A DNA stretch of 48,971 bases from Streptomyces sp. Ru72 (GTDB lineage Bacteria; Actinomycetota; Actinomycetes; Streptomycetales; Streptomycetaceae), in assembly GCF_002920635.1 (NCBI RefSeq), contig NZ_PQSR01000060.1, positions 1-48,971 of the forward strand, in the 5' to 3' direction. This document shows positions 1-8,177 of this stretch, in pieces (positions within the stretch are counted from its first letter, which is position 1; each line of letters opens with the position of its first letter). The notes under the pieces were generated by a model, which worked only from the letters and a program-made list of their open reading frames with translations, was not told where the DNA came from and did no database searches. The position numbers and the translations under genes are program-made.

Positions 1-1
1 C

Positions 2-598
2 GCGGACATCGTCCACGCCTCCGACCGGGGCACCCACGGCGTCAACATCACCATCGACGACGGGCCGGATCCCGTGTGGACGCCGCAGGTGCTCGAGGTG
101 CTGCGGGACAACGGCGTGAAGGCCACGTTCTGCATGGTGGGCACGCAGGCCCAGGCGCATCCGGACCTGGTCAAGGCGGTGGTGGCGGCCGGGCACCGGT
201 TGTGTGACCACACGGTCTCCCACGACACCGCCATGGACAAGAAGCCCGAGGCCTACCAGTCGCAGCAGATCCTGGACGCCGAACGCGCGATCACCCAGGC
301 GTCCGGGGGCGTTCGGCCGCAGTACTACCGGGCCCCGGGCGGCGCCTTCACGCCCTACAGCCGCCACCTCGCCGCATCCCACGGGATGCGGCCACTGGGC
401 TGGAACGTCGATTCCAAGGACTTCGAGCGTCCCGGCACCGCCGCCATCGTGGCCACCGTCAAGAGCGAGATCCACAACGGTCCGACGCTCCTCTTCCACG
501 ACGCGGGCGGGGACCGTTCCCAGACCGTGGCCGCCCTGCGTGAGATCCTGCCGTGGCTCAAGCAGCAGGGGTACTCCTTCGGCTTCCCCGTCCGCTGA
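2..598 (+). CDS. polysaccharide deacetylase (NodB domain), 5' end cut off by window edge
   Basis: Carbohydrate esterase 4 family; members remove N- or O-acetyl groups from chitin, peptidoglycan or xylan, usually outside the cell. The frame is open from the first bases, so the N-terminus (probably signal peptide and spacer) lies outside the window. Seen: motif 1 ITIDDGPDP (about 53-79), which supplies the catalytic base and a metal-binding Asp; motif 2 HTVSH (about 209-223), the two zinc-binding His; motif 3 YYRAPGG (substrate groove); and a C-terminal LLFHDAGG segment carrying the late catalytic His. All core motifs are intact, so the enzyme looks active. It faces the convergent iminopeptidase gene, with a hairpin between them. 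Natural substrate unknown. Confidence 0.9.
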   Translation, partial: ADIVHASDRGTHGVNITIDDGPDPVWTPQVLEVLRDNGVKATFCMVGTQAQAHPDLVKAVVAAGHRLCDHTVSHDTAMDKKPEAYQSQQILDAERAITQASGGVRPQYYRAPGGAFTPYSRHLAASHGMRPLGWNVDSKDFERPGTAAIVATVKSEIHNGPTLLFHDAGGDRSQTVAALREILPWLKQQGYSFGFPVR

Positions 599-682
599 AC
601 ACCGCGTACGGGGACGGGAAGTCCGAGCCGGCGGCTGCCGAGTTCGTCGGTTCGGCGTCGATGCGTCCACGGTGCCGTCCTT

Positions 683-702
683 CGCCGGCGCGCGGGCCGG
701 CG
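683..702. terminator. hairpin between convergent genes
   Basis: A perfect 7-bp GC stem (683-689 with 696-702) and 6-nt loop lie between the convergent deacetylase and iminopeptidase genes. There is no T-run, as is usual for actinobacterial terminators. The rest of the 167-nt gap shows nothing else. Confidence 0.45.
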
Positions 703-765
703 TCACACGGCAGGGCGTGACAGCGGAGCGAGCTGGTCGGCGACCGGCGTCGGCGCGCGGCTCGT

Positions 766-1728
766 TCAGTGGCGTGCGTAGGCGTCCGTCGCCGCCACCA
801 GTGCGTCCGCCATGCCGGGTGCCCCCGTCGTGTGTCCCACGTCGTCCACCACGAGCAGCTCGCTGTCCGGCCAGGCGCGGTGGAGCCGCCATACCGTGCC
901 GAGCAGATTGCCGAAGTCCAGGCTGCCCTGGACCAGAGTGCCGGGAATGCCTCTCAGGAGGTGGGCGTCGCGGAGTATGACGCCCTCGTCGTTGCCGTCG
1001 CCCAGGAAGTGGTCGTTGCCCCAGTAGTGGGTGACCGTCCGGGCGAAGCCCATGCGGAACACGGGGTCCTCGTAGCGCTCGACGGATCGCGGCGGCGCCG
1101 GGATCGTCGCCGTCTCCCAGTCGGTCCATGCCCGCGCCGCGCGGGACCGTACCTCGGGATCCGGTGACTCGATCAGCCGGTTGCAGGCCGCCGCGAGGTT
1201 TCCCTCCCGGTCGTCCTCGGGCAGCGCGGCCAAAAAGCGCTGGAAGGCGTCCGGGAAGAACTGCCCGAGTCCCCTTGTGAGCAGGGCCACTTCCCGGTTC
1301 GAGCCCGTGGCGACCGCGGTCAGGACCAGTTCCGACACCGCCTGCGGGTGCGTCTGGGCGTAGCGGAGCCCGAGCACCGAGCCCCACGACACACCCCACA
1401 CGAGCCATCGTCCGATTCCCAGGTGCCGCCGCAGCCGCTCCAGGTCGGCGATGAGGTGGGCCGTCGTGTTGACGCTCATGTCGGTGTCGTACGCGCTCGA
1501 GTGCGGGGTGGAACGGCCGCAGCCGCGTTGGTCGAGCAGCACGATGCGGTACGCCGCCGGATCGCAGTACCGCCGGTATCCCGCCCCGCATCCCGAACCC
1601 GGACCGCCGTGCAGCATGACCGCGGGCTTGCCGCGCGGGTTCCCGCAGACCTCCCAGTAGACGTGGTTGCCGTCACCCACGTCGAGCATGCCGTGGTCGT
1701 ACGGTTCGATCTCCGGATACAGGCCCAT
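766..1728 (-). CDS. pip: proline iminopeptidase (alpha/beta hydrolase, peptidase S33)
   Basis: Cytoplasmic enzyme predicted to release N-terminal proline from small peptides. The 320-aa length is normal for the family. Seen in order: oxyanion-hole motif HGGPG (residues 40-44), family signature DQRGCGRS (66-73), nucleophile elbow GVSWGS with Ser114, a helical lid (about 140-240), a probable acid Asp in GSLDFGN (about 273) and catalytic His in DDVGHTTG (about 299). The N-terminus YPEIEPYDHGMLDVGDG is typical of proline iminopeptidases, which separates it from other hydrolases with the same fold. The ATG start has only a weak ribosome site but fits the family's usual N-terminus. It is monocistronic and divergent from the SpoIIE phosphatase gene. 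Confidence 0.9.
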   Translation of the reverse strand: MGLYPEIEPYDHGMLDVGDGNHVYWEVCGNPRGKPAVMLHGGPGSGCGAGYRRYCDPAAYRIVLLDQRGCGRSTPHSSAYDTDMSVNTTAHLIADLERLRRHLGIGRWLVWGVSWGSVLGLRYAQTHPQAVSELVLTAVATGSNREVALLTRGLGQFFPDAFQRFLAALPEDDREGNLAAACNRLIESPDPEVRSRAARAWTDWETATIPAPPRSVERYEDPVFRMGFARTVTHYWGNDHFLGDGNDEGVILRDAHLLRGIPGTLVQGSLDFGNLLGTVWRLHRAWPDSELLVVDDVGHTTGAPGMADALVAATDAYARH

Positions 1729-1865
1729 CGCAGCACCGTAAGGCCTGCCACCGCACCGTCGCCGCCCTTTTCACCGTGGCCGCGCGGTCCGCGCCCGGCG
1801 GTTTGTGCCGGGCGGCCGTTGTGTGCGCTGCGGCTCGGCATCCCTCGCGCGGATCACAACGTCTA

Positions 1866-1889
1866 GGATTGCACTGAAGATCCGGGTAT
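1866..1889 (+). promoter_or_regulatory. candidate SigB-type promoter
   Basis: GGATT at 1866-1870 and GGGTAT at 1884-1889 resemble the Streptomyces SigB-family pattern (G-N-N-T-T, about 14-16 nt, GGGTAY), with a spacing of 13 nt. GGGTAT lies inside a 10-bp palindrome (1884-1893). It sits in the divergent gap (1729-2092) about 200 nt upstream of a SpoIIE phosphatase, a family that commonly controls SigB-like factors. Inference from pattern only. Confidence 0.35.
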
Positions 1890-2092
1890 ACCCCTGCCCG
1901 AGCAGTCGTCGGATCGCCAGTCGAGCCGCACCCGATCCGTGGTCTTGATCAGGCTCTGCCAGGAGTTCGCGTGAACAGGCCGTGTGAAGGGATCCGCCGG
2001 GGCTGCCGCCCGGTCCCGGGAGGCGCCCTGGCGTGCCGGTCCCCTCGCGCGGGTTGCCCGCCGTCCCTGCTCCGTGCCGGTGGGAGCGTGCC

Positions 2093-3283
2093 ATGAGACT
2101 CCTGGCGCGCCGGGAGGCCGAAAGCCGCCGGGCGCCGCGGCTCAGCAGCACCGGCCTGCAGATGCCGCGTCCGCCTGTGTGGCTGCGCTGGCTGCCGGCG
2201 ATCTACGTCGCGGGTGTCCTTGTGCTCGAGCCGGTCACTCCGGTGCAGTGGCCGGTGAGCTTTCTGCTGATCGCCCTCCCCGTGGTCGCCGCGTACGCCC
2301 ACGGTCCTGCCGCCGTCGCCGCCATCACGGTGTTCGCCGTCGGGTTCGAGGCTCTGCTGGCCGGCACCCCGTGCTGCGCGGGCCGTGCCGTGGGGTACCT
2401 GTGGGAGCGCCACTACGTGGCCTCGTACATCTCCACCGTGCTGGTCGGCGTCCTGGGCACGATCATGGCCGCGAGCCGAACGCGCCGGGAGCGCACCCTG
2501 GCGACCGTACGGTCCGTGGCCGAGACCGCACAGCGTGTGCTGTTGCGCCCGGTGCCGCGGCGCCTCGGGCAGGTGTCGATCGAGACGCTGTACCTGTCCG
2601 CCGCCGCGGAGGCACGGATCGGTGGTGATCTTTACGAGGCGGTGCCCACCGCGCACGGGGTGCGCCTCCTCATCGGTGACGTCCGGGGCAAGGGTCTGGT
2701 GGCGGTGGAGACGGCCGCCACGATGCTCGGCGCCTTCCGTGAGGCCGCCCATGACGAGCCCGACCTGGCCGGGGTGGCGCGCCGGGTCGAGAGGAGCATG
2801 ACCCGCAGGGCCACGGAGCTCGCGGGCAGCGACGTGGCGGAACGCTTCGTCACCGCGGTGTTCGCCGAGGTCCCCGATCACGAGCCCGTGGTCCGCATCG
2901 TCAACTGCGGCCACCCCCCTCCCCTGCTCATCGGCCCGAACGGGGTCACCGAACTGGATTCTGCCGATCCCTCACCCCCCATCAACCTCGGTGTTCTGGT
3001 CGGGGACGACTACCACGTCGAGGTGAGCCCCTTCCGTCCCGGCGAACAGTTGCTGCTGTACACCGATGGCGTCACGGAGACGCGCGACCGTACGGGGGCG
3101 TTCTACCCGCTGGCCGAGCGGATCCGGTCGTGGGGCGCTCTCCCTCCCGGTGAGCTTCTCGACCGACTGCACCAGGATCTGCTGGCCTACAGCGACGCGA
3201 ACCTCGACGACGACACCGCCGCGCTCGCCGCCTACCGTCTTCCCGGTGACCTCCACGGGGAGACCGGACCGCACCGGCGGTGA
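2093..3283 (+). CDS. membrane-anchored SpoIIE-type PP2C serine phosphatase
   Basis: Protein phosphatase of the SpoIIE/RsbU class; these dephosphorylate anti-anti-sigma factors and so release alternative sigma factors. About 396 aa. Residues 33-128 hold three or four membrane helices with no recognisable sensor. The PP2C domain follows, with metal-binding motifs GGDLYE (177-182) and GDVRGKG (195-201), CGHPPPLL, LLLYTDGVTETRD and a terminal DDDTAALA. The first motif has Glu where Asp is usual. I chose the ATG at 2093 because GGGAG lies 9 nt upstream; an earlier in-frame GTG at 2033 has no such site. Same architecture as the gene at 25321, so probably a paralogue. No anti-sigma or STAS gene is adjacent, so the partner is unknown. 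Confidence 0.88.
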   Translation: MRLLARREAESRRAPRLSSTGLQMPRPPVWLRWLPAIYVAGVLVLEPVTPVQWPVSFLLIALPVVAAYAHGPAAVAAITVFAVGFEALLAGTPCCAGRAVGYLWERHYVASYISTVLVGVLGTIMAASRTRRERTLATVRSVAETAQRVLLRPVPRRLGQVSIETLYLSAAAEARIGGDLYEAVPTAHGVRLLIGDVRGKGLVAVETAATMLGAFREAAHDEPDLAGVARRVERSMTRRATELAGSDVAERFVTAVFAEVPDHEPVVRIVNCGHPPPLLIGPNGVTELDSADPSPPINLGVLVGDDYHVEVSPFRPGEQLLLYTDGVTETRDRTGAFYPLAERIRSWGALPPGELLDRLHQDLLAYSDANLDDDTAALAAYRLPGDLHGETGPHRR

Positions 3284-3307
3284 CCGTCGGGGCGCCGCCG
3301 TGGCCGG

Positions 3308-4069
3308 TCAGGGGCTGCTGGTGACGCCGATGATCGAGGACATGATCCGGTCCTGGGGGGTGGTCGGCACATGGAAGAAGCCGTTGTTGCAGCCGAGCCG
3401 CAGCACCGCGGCACGGTCCGCGACGGCCTTGACGTCTCCCATGTTGTGGCTGATGAGGATGACACCGACCCCGTGCTCGCGCAGTTCGTCGACCAGGTCG
3501 AGGACGTGGCCGGCCTGCTGGATGCCGAGTGACGCGGTCGGCTCGTCCAGGAGGACGGCCTTCGGTTCGCCCAGCAGTGCCCGGGAGATCGCGACGGTCT
3601 GCCGCTGCCCTGCCGACAGGGAGGCGATCGGGGCGCGCATGTCGGGGACTCGTATGCCCATGGCGTCCAGCTGTCGGCGCGCCTCCCTGCGCATGCCACC
3701 CTTGTCCATCAGCCGCAGGAAACGGCCCAGGGCGCCGGGGTGCCTCTGTTCGCGGCCGAGGTAGAGGTTCTCGGCGACATCGAGGCCGTCGCACAGGGCC
3801 AGGTTCTGGTACACCGTCGCGATGCCCAGGTGCCGGGCGGCCCGGGGCGTCCTGATCTGCACGGCCTGGCCCTCCCACTCGATGACGCCCTGGTCGGCGG
3901 GGACGACGCCCGCGATGATCCGGACGAGAGTGGACTTGCCCGCGCCGTTGTCCCCCAGGAGGGCGACGACCTCCCCCCGGTGGACCTCCAGCTCGACGTC
4001 CTTGAGTGCCTGGACGGCGCCGAACCGCTTGGAGATGCGGCGCAGCGCCAGCAGAGGCGGCTCAGTCAC
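3308..4069 (-). CDS. sugar ABC transporter ATP-binding protein (FrcA-like)
   Basis: Single-domain ATPase of 253 aa that would energise import by the divergently encoded binding protein and permease. Seen: Walker A GDNGAGKST (39-47), Q-loop VYQNLALCDGLDV (from about 87), signature LSAGQ (151-155), Walker B AVLLDEPTASL (171-181) and switch His in ISHN (about 208). The LSAGQRQ signature and the LGIATVYQNLAL stretch are typical of the ribose/xylose/fructose importer class. Fructose-type systems (FrcA) use a one-domain ATPase like this; RbsA-type proteins are duplicated and twice as long. It is separated from frcB/frcC-like genes by a 213-bp divergent region rather than sharing their operon. Sugar not determinable. 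Confidence 0.9.
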   Translation of the reverse strand: MTEPPLLALRRISKRFGAVQALKDVELEVHRGEVVALLGDNGAGKSTLVRIIAGVVPADQGVIEWEGQAVQIRTPRAARHLGIATVYQNLALCDGLDVAENLYLGREQRHPGALGRFLRLMDKGGMRREARRQLDAMGIRVPDMRAPIASLSAGQRQTVAISRALLGEPKAVLLDEPTASLGIQQAGHVLDLVDELREHGVGVILISHNMGDVKAVADRAAVLRLGCNNGFFHVPTTPQDRIMSSIIGVTSSP

Positions 4070-4086
4070 GTGAACCTCACCTTCTG

Positions 4087-4110
4087 CGTACGGCGGGGTG
4101 ACGCCGTACG
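4087..4110. promoter_or_regulatory. inverted repeat, candidate operator of divergent sugar-transport promoters
   Basis: Perfect 8-bp arms CGTACGGC and GCCGTACG are separated by 8 nt, 17 bp upstream of the ATPase start and in the shared region facing the binding-protein gene. The geometry suits a dimeric repressor. No regulator gene is adjacent. The rest of the gap contains a relatively AT-rich stretch (about 4136-4225) where promoters are likely. Confidence 0.4.
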
Positions 4111-4282
4111 GCCGGACTGATCACCAGGGTATCCGAGCGACGCCCCATCGGGATGAATCAGACATGGAGTGGTAATAGTCCATCCAATCCCCCTTACCTC
4201 CACATTTGCTAATAATCTCAGCTCATGATGGAGAGCACGGAGGATCGTGTGACGCCGGCCCCGGCCGGAGGAGGGCTGACCC

Positions 4283-5317
4283 ATGACACACGACCGTGCG
4301 GGCCACGAACGCGCCCGGCGGCGCCGTCGGCGAGGGGTGACACTCCTCCTGGTGGGGGCGCTCGTCAGCGGTGCCGCCGCCTGCGCCGGGGGTAACGGCA
4401 GTGATGGCCAGGGGGCACATCGGATCACCATCGGCCTGGTGACCAAGACCGAGGCCAATCCGTTCTTCGTGGCGCTGCGCCATGCCGCCACGGCCGCGGC
4501 GCACAGGAACGACGCCCGGTTGATCGCTCTCGCCGGCAAGTTCGACGGGGACAACGAGGGCCAGGTGAACGCCATGGAGAGCCTCATCGCGCGCGGTGTG
4601 AACGGCATTCTCATCACACCGTCGAACACGACGGGGATCCTGGGCGCGATCAGGGAGGCGCGTCGGCAGGGCATCCTGGTGATCGCGCTGGACACCGCGA
4701 CGCAGCCGGAGAACGCGGTCGACGCCACGTACGCGACGGACAACTTCAAGGCCGGTCGCCTGCAGGGGGCGTATGTCAGGGCAGTGCTCGCCGGCCGGGC
4801 TCCCAAGGTGTTCATGCTGGACGGCACGCCTGGCTCGGAGGTCAGCCAGGACCGCCACGACGGCTTCCTCGACGGCTTCGGACTCAAGGACGGCTCACCG
4901 GCGATCGTCGGCCAGGCGAACGCCAACGGCGACCGGAACACGGCGCAGGCCGCGACGGAGAACCTCCTGCTGCGCACGAGTGACGTCAACACCATCTACA
5001 CCATCAACGAACCGGTGGCGGCCGGCGCGTACGAGGCCCTCATGGACCGGGGACTGACCCGCCAGGTGACCATCGGCTCCATCGACGGCTCATGTGACGG
5101 GGTCCGTGACGTCAAGGCGGGCACCCTCGCGGCGACCGTCATGCAGTTCCCGGTCAGGATGGCGACCGACGGCGTGGACGCCGTGATCGCTTTTGCCAGG
5201 AGCGGGAAGCGGCCGTCCGGCTTCACGGACACGGGCACGGTGCTCATCACGGACAGGCAGGTGCGCGGTGTGCCGTCGCAGAGCACGGCGTGGGGGCTCA
5301 AGCACTGCTGGGGATGA
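4283..5317 (+). CDS. sugar ABC transporter substrate-binding lipoprotein (periplasmic-binding-protein 4 class)
   Basis: Extracytoplasmic sugar receptor, 344 aa. An Arg-rich n-region (residues 10-17), a hydrophobic core and a lipobox ending at Cys34 (SGAAAC) predict membrane anchoring by a lipid. The mature part has the type I periplasmic-binding fold: ITIGLVTKTEANPFF at the N-terminus, then the region LIARGVNGILITPSNT, ALDTAT, and TINEPVAAGAYEAL toward the hinge. It resembles FrcB/RbsB-type receptors for fructose, ribose or similar sugars. A strong ribosome site (CCGGAGGAGGG) precedes the ATG. The permease follows 51 nt downstream in the same operon. The cysteine pair in the C-terminal half (GSCDG, KHCWG) may form a disulfide. 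Confidence 0.92.
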   Translation: MTHDRAGHERARRRRRRGVTLLLVGALVSGAAACAGGNGSDGQGAHRITIGLVTKTEANPFFVALRHAATAAAHRNDARLIALAGKFDGDNEGQVNAMESLIARGVNGILITPSNTTGILGAIREARRQGILVIALDTATQPENAVDATYATDNFKAGRLQGAYVRAVLAGRAPKVFMLDGTPGSEVSQDRHDGFLDGFGLKDGSPAIVGQANANGDRNTAQAATENLLLRTSDVNTIYTINEPVAAGAYEALMDRGLTRQVTIGSIDGSCDGVRDVKAGTLAATVMQFPVRMATDGVDAVIAFARSGKRPSGFTDTGTVLITDRQVRGVPSQSTAWGLKHCWG

Positions 5318-5368
5318 CGTACTCCAGTCACCTGGTCACCGAGCGGGTCGAAGGGATCGGAACAGCAC

Positions 5369-6379
5369 ATGAGGTCACCCGTCACCACCCCCGCCGCCGG
5401 CGGTGATGCGCGCCCCCGGCCGCGGGACATGCTGCGGTACGCCTTCCGCACGCCGGCCGTCGGCCCGCTGGCCGCTCTGGTCGTCGCCGTGGTGGCGTTC
5501 GCGGTCACCACGGAGACGTTCCTGACACCGCAGAACCTGTCGCTGGTGCTGCAGCAGTCCATCGTGGTCGGCACACTGGCGCTGGGCCAGTCACTGATCA
5601 TCCTCACCGCGGGCATCGACCTCGCGAACGGCGCGATCGCGGTGCTCGGCACGATCGTCATGGCCAAACTGGCCTTCGACGGCGGCAATCCCGTGACGGC
5701 GCTGGTGCTCGGCCTGACCGCGGCGACCTTCGTCGGGCTGGTGAACGGACTGCTCGTGTCCCGGCTGCGCCTGCCGCCCTTCATCGTGACCCTGGGGGCG
5801 CTGACCGTCGTCTACGCCGCCGCCAGACTGTACTCGCAGTCCCGCAGCTATCCGGTGACCTCCGGCCTGCTCGTCTTCTGGGGCAACGGTCTCGGCATCG
5901 GCGGTGTGTTCCTCACCTGGGGGACCTTTCTGCTCGTCGGCCTGTACGGGTTCTTCTGGTACGTCCTCACCCAGACCGCGTGGGGCCGGCACATCTACGC
6001 CGTCGGCAACGCACCGGAGTCCGCCCGCCTGACCGGCATCGACGTACGGCGCACGCTTCTCTCGGTCTACGTCACAGCCGGGTTGCTGTACGGCGTCGCC
6101 GCCTGGCAGTCCCTCGGCCGTATCCCGAACGCCGACCCGAACTCGTACCAGACGGCGAACCTGGAGAGCATCACCGCGGTCGTCCTCGGCGGCACCAGCC
6201 TCTTCGGCGGCCGCGGAAGCGTGATCGGCACGCTCATCGGGGCGCTCATCGTCAATGTGCTGCGTTCCGGGCTCACCCAGGCGGGTATCGACAGCCTCTA
6301 CCAGGATGTGGCGACCGGAACCCTCGTGGTCGTGGCGGTCGGTGTGGACCAGATCCTGCGCAGGAGCGGCCCGCGGTGA
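5369..6379 (+). CDS. sugar ABC transporter permease (BPD_transp_2, FrcC-like)
   Basis: Integral membrane subunit of 336 aa with about 8-10 hydrophobic helices. Family landmarks: LTPQNLSLVLQQS near the N-terminus, GQSLIILTAGIDLANGAI (the conserved GIDLS-type loop), LRLPPFIVTLGAL, and the cytoplasmic coupling region GNAPESARLTGIDVRR followed by ESITAVVLGGTSLFGGRGSVIGTLIGALI. These define the ribose/fructose/xylose permease family. It probably works as a homodimer with the ATPase at 3308-4069. The last 790 bases are also open on the opposite strand, which complicates the neighbouring gene. Confidence 0.92.
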   Translation: MRSPVTTPAAGGDARPRPRDMLRYAFRTPAVGPLAALVVAVVAFAVTTETFLTPQNLSLVLQQSIVVGTLALGQSLIILTAGIDLANGAIAVLGTIVMAKLAFDGGNPVTALVLGLTAATFVGLVNGLLVSRLRLPPFIVTLGALTVVYAAARLYSQSRSYPVTSGLLVFWGNGLGIGGVFLTWGTFLLVGLYGFFWYVLTQTAWGRHIYAVGNAPESARLTGIDVRRTLLSVYVTAGLLYGVAAWQSLGRIPNADPNSYQTANLESITAVVLGGTSLFGGRGSVIGTLIGALIVNVLRSGLTQAGIDSLYQDVATGTLVVVAVGVDQILRRSGPR

Positions 6380-6420
6380 TGCGGGGCGCGTCACGGCCGA
6401 TTGACTGACGTCAGCGTGCT

Positions 6421-6449
6421 CCCGTCGGTGTGTCCTCGAGTCCGACGGG
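6421..6449. terminator. hairpin downstream of sugar permease
   Basis: Perfect 8-bp arms CCCGTCGG (6421-6428) and CCGACGGG (6442-6449) with a 13-nt loop, 42 nt after the permease stop. A 10-bp palindrome CTGACGTCAG (6405-6414) lies between. Its position suggests transcription of both convergent genes is meant to end here. Confidence 0.45.
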
Positions 6450-6450
6450 C

Positions 6451-7375
6451 GGGTGAGTGTCCGCTGCTGGGGCAGCACTGCAGCTGACGGCTCGTCACAC
6501 CAGGTGAGCGCCGCCGTGCCGGTACGTTCGCCGTCGCTCCGCGCCGGCGCCTGGGCGGGCCCGCTCCCGATCCGCAGTACCGTCCGCACCCCTCGGCGCA
6601 GGCGGCGGCCTTGTCCGTGGAGCAGTCCCAGGACGATCGCCGCGGCCACCGCGATCAGGTGCTCCCGGCCGGCCAGGTTCGGTATGGCGATGGACTCCCA
6701 CACCATCGACCCGCCGGTGAGGGTGAACACGACGGGGGCGCGCCGGACGACGGCGAGGTAGGTGAACAGTCCCACGACCGCGGCGGACGGTCCCGTGTCG
6801 AGCACCCGCCCGATCTCGGGCGGCAGTCCAAGTCCCCACCAGCCCGGCCCGAGCGCGATCATCACCCGTACGGTCAGGGTGCCGGCGAGTGTGGTCGCAT
6901 ACGCGACGACCAGTGTGCGGGCGCGGCCCAACGCCAGTTCCGCCAGGGCGAAGGCGAGGAACAACTGGGTGATGCCGGCCCAGACCGGCAGGTCCAGGGC
7001 CGGGACGTACAGCGAAACAGGGGTGCGTAACAGAGCCAGCCACAACGGCAGGTCGGCGTAGACACCACCCAGGAGCCGTACCGCCACAGCGCCGGTCGGA
7101 TGCTGTGCGACCGCGTGGAAGAAGATCACACCGAAGGCCGCGACGAAGGCCAGCACGAGCCCGGACAGCCCGCGCCGCAGCAGTTGCCGTACCGGGTCGA
7201 CGACGATACCGTGCCACTCACCCCGCACCGTGCGCACGATGAACAGCAGGGCGCGGCGCAGTGCGGCGGCCACTCTCTCCCGGCCGCCGTCGCCCGTGAC
7301 GGACGGCGCCGTACCGCCGCGTGGTCCGCTGCCCCGTGTGCCGTGGTCATCGGCACGGTTGTGAGGCCCTTCCAC
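6451..7375 (-). CDS. rhomboid-like multi-pass membrane protein, 3' end unresolved
   Basis: The frame encodes a clearly membrane-embedded protein. After a charged start region come segments such as LSGLVLAFVAAFGVIFFHAV, ITQLFLAFALAELALGRAR, TLVVAYATTLAGTLTVRVMI, AAVVGLFTYLAVVRRAPVVF and LIAVAAAIVLGLLHGQG. The fold pattern resembles actinobacterial rhomboid-like proteins, but I cannot identify the Ser/His dyad with confidence, so protease activity is not claimed. No stop appears where expected: the frame stays open to 5591, through the complement of the permease gene. A stop at 6495-6497 exists in a neighbouring frame, so a late frameshift is possible. The start is also uncertain (GTG 7375, GTG 7273 or TTG 7420). 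Listed limits mark the coding-like stretch only. Confidence 0.5.
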
Positions 7376-7596
7376 CCCTTGACGCAAGGACTTCCCCCCC
7401 AACGCCCCCAGAACGCACAATTGTACGGGTCTGAAATCTAGCCCCCCGTCCCGGTAATGCCGGGTTGCGGACCCCGTGTCGCGGTGGGCGGTTGGGGTCT
7501 GCGGCCGTCACGGCCGGGCTTCTTGCCACCCCTCGGCGTTGTGGGGATTCTGCACACCATCGGCACCCGACCCACCACGCCACACCGGAGCCGCCC

Positions 7597-8085
7597 ATGA
7601 GCGCCGTCGTCTGGATCACCGAAGGGACCTGGCCCGCCTGCGTGGACGCCGCGCTCGGCCGCGCCGCCCCCGGTGAGGAGATCGTGCTGCTGTACGTGCG
7701 CGACGACACGGTCGCCGAGACGGCGCACGGCGCGTTCGCCGGGCTCCTCGGCCGTGGTCGTCCCGAGCGGGATCCCGGGCACCGGATCGAGGGGCTGTCG
7801 GAGTCGGCCGCGCGGCGCCTGCTGGATGCCGCGGCGCGGCGTCTGGGGCGCCCGGCCCGTCAGGTCCTCACCCATGGCCGTACGGAGCGGGAGGTCGTCG
7901 AGGAGGCCACCGGCGCGGATCTGCTGATCTGCGCACGGGACGGCGACCGTTCCCGGCTCGGCCCGCACAGCCTCGGCCCTGCCACTCGCTTCGTCGTCGA
8001 CCACGCCCCCTGTCCTGTTCTACTGGTGTGGCCGGAGGAGGTCCCGTCGACGGAGTTGCCGTCGCCTCCGCCGCCTCATCGCTGA
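7597..8085 (+). CDS. single-domain universal stress (UspA-like) protein
   Basis: 162 aa with a Rossmann-like Usp fold: SAVVWITEGTWPACVDAAL (beta1-alpha1), EEIVLLYVRDDTVAE (beta2), a basic helix-rich middle, ADLLICARDGD (beta4) and a C-terminal THFV-type strand ATRFVVDHAPCPVLLVWPE. The ATP-binding signature G-x2-G-x9-G-S/T is not evident: after ICARDGD only LGPHSLGPATR is seen. It is therefore probably a non-nucleotide-binding Usp. Cytoplasmic, role unknown; Usp proteins usually respond to redox, hypoxic or growth-arrest stress. The ATG at 7597 is supported by CCGGAG 7 nt upstream. A strong bidirectional terminator follows. Confidence 0.75.
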   Translation: MSAVVWITEGTWPACVDAALGRAAPGEEIVLLYVRDDTVAETAHGAFAGLLGRGRPERDPGHRIEGLSESAARRLLDAAARRLGRPARQVLTHGRTEREVVEEATGADLLICARDGDRSRLGPHSLGPATRFVVDHAPCPVLLVWPEEVPSTELPSPPPPHR

Positions 8086-8116
8086 CCGACCGTGTCACCG
8101 AGACCCGGACAGACCG

Positions 8117-8149
8117 GAACCCCGGCCCGATTCCGGCGGGCCGGGGTTC
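8117..8149. terminator. strong bidirectional hairpin terminator
   Basis: A perfect 13-bp stem (8117-8129 with 8137-8149) and a 7-nt loop lie between two convergent genes, followed on the plus strand by a pyrimidine-rich stretch. Clear terminator geometry for both strands. Confidence 0.8.
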
Positions 8150-8177
8150 TCGTTCTCCATGACAGGCGGTGACTCGG

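Noticed and set aside
4127..4132. GGGTAT as a SigB promoter of the sugar-binding protein gene
   Set aside because: No matching -35 element upstream.
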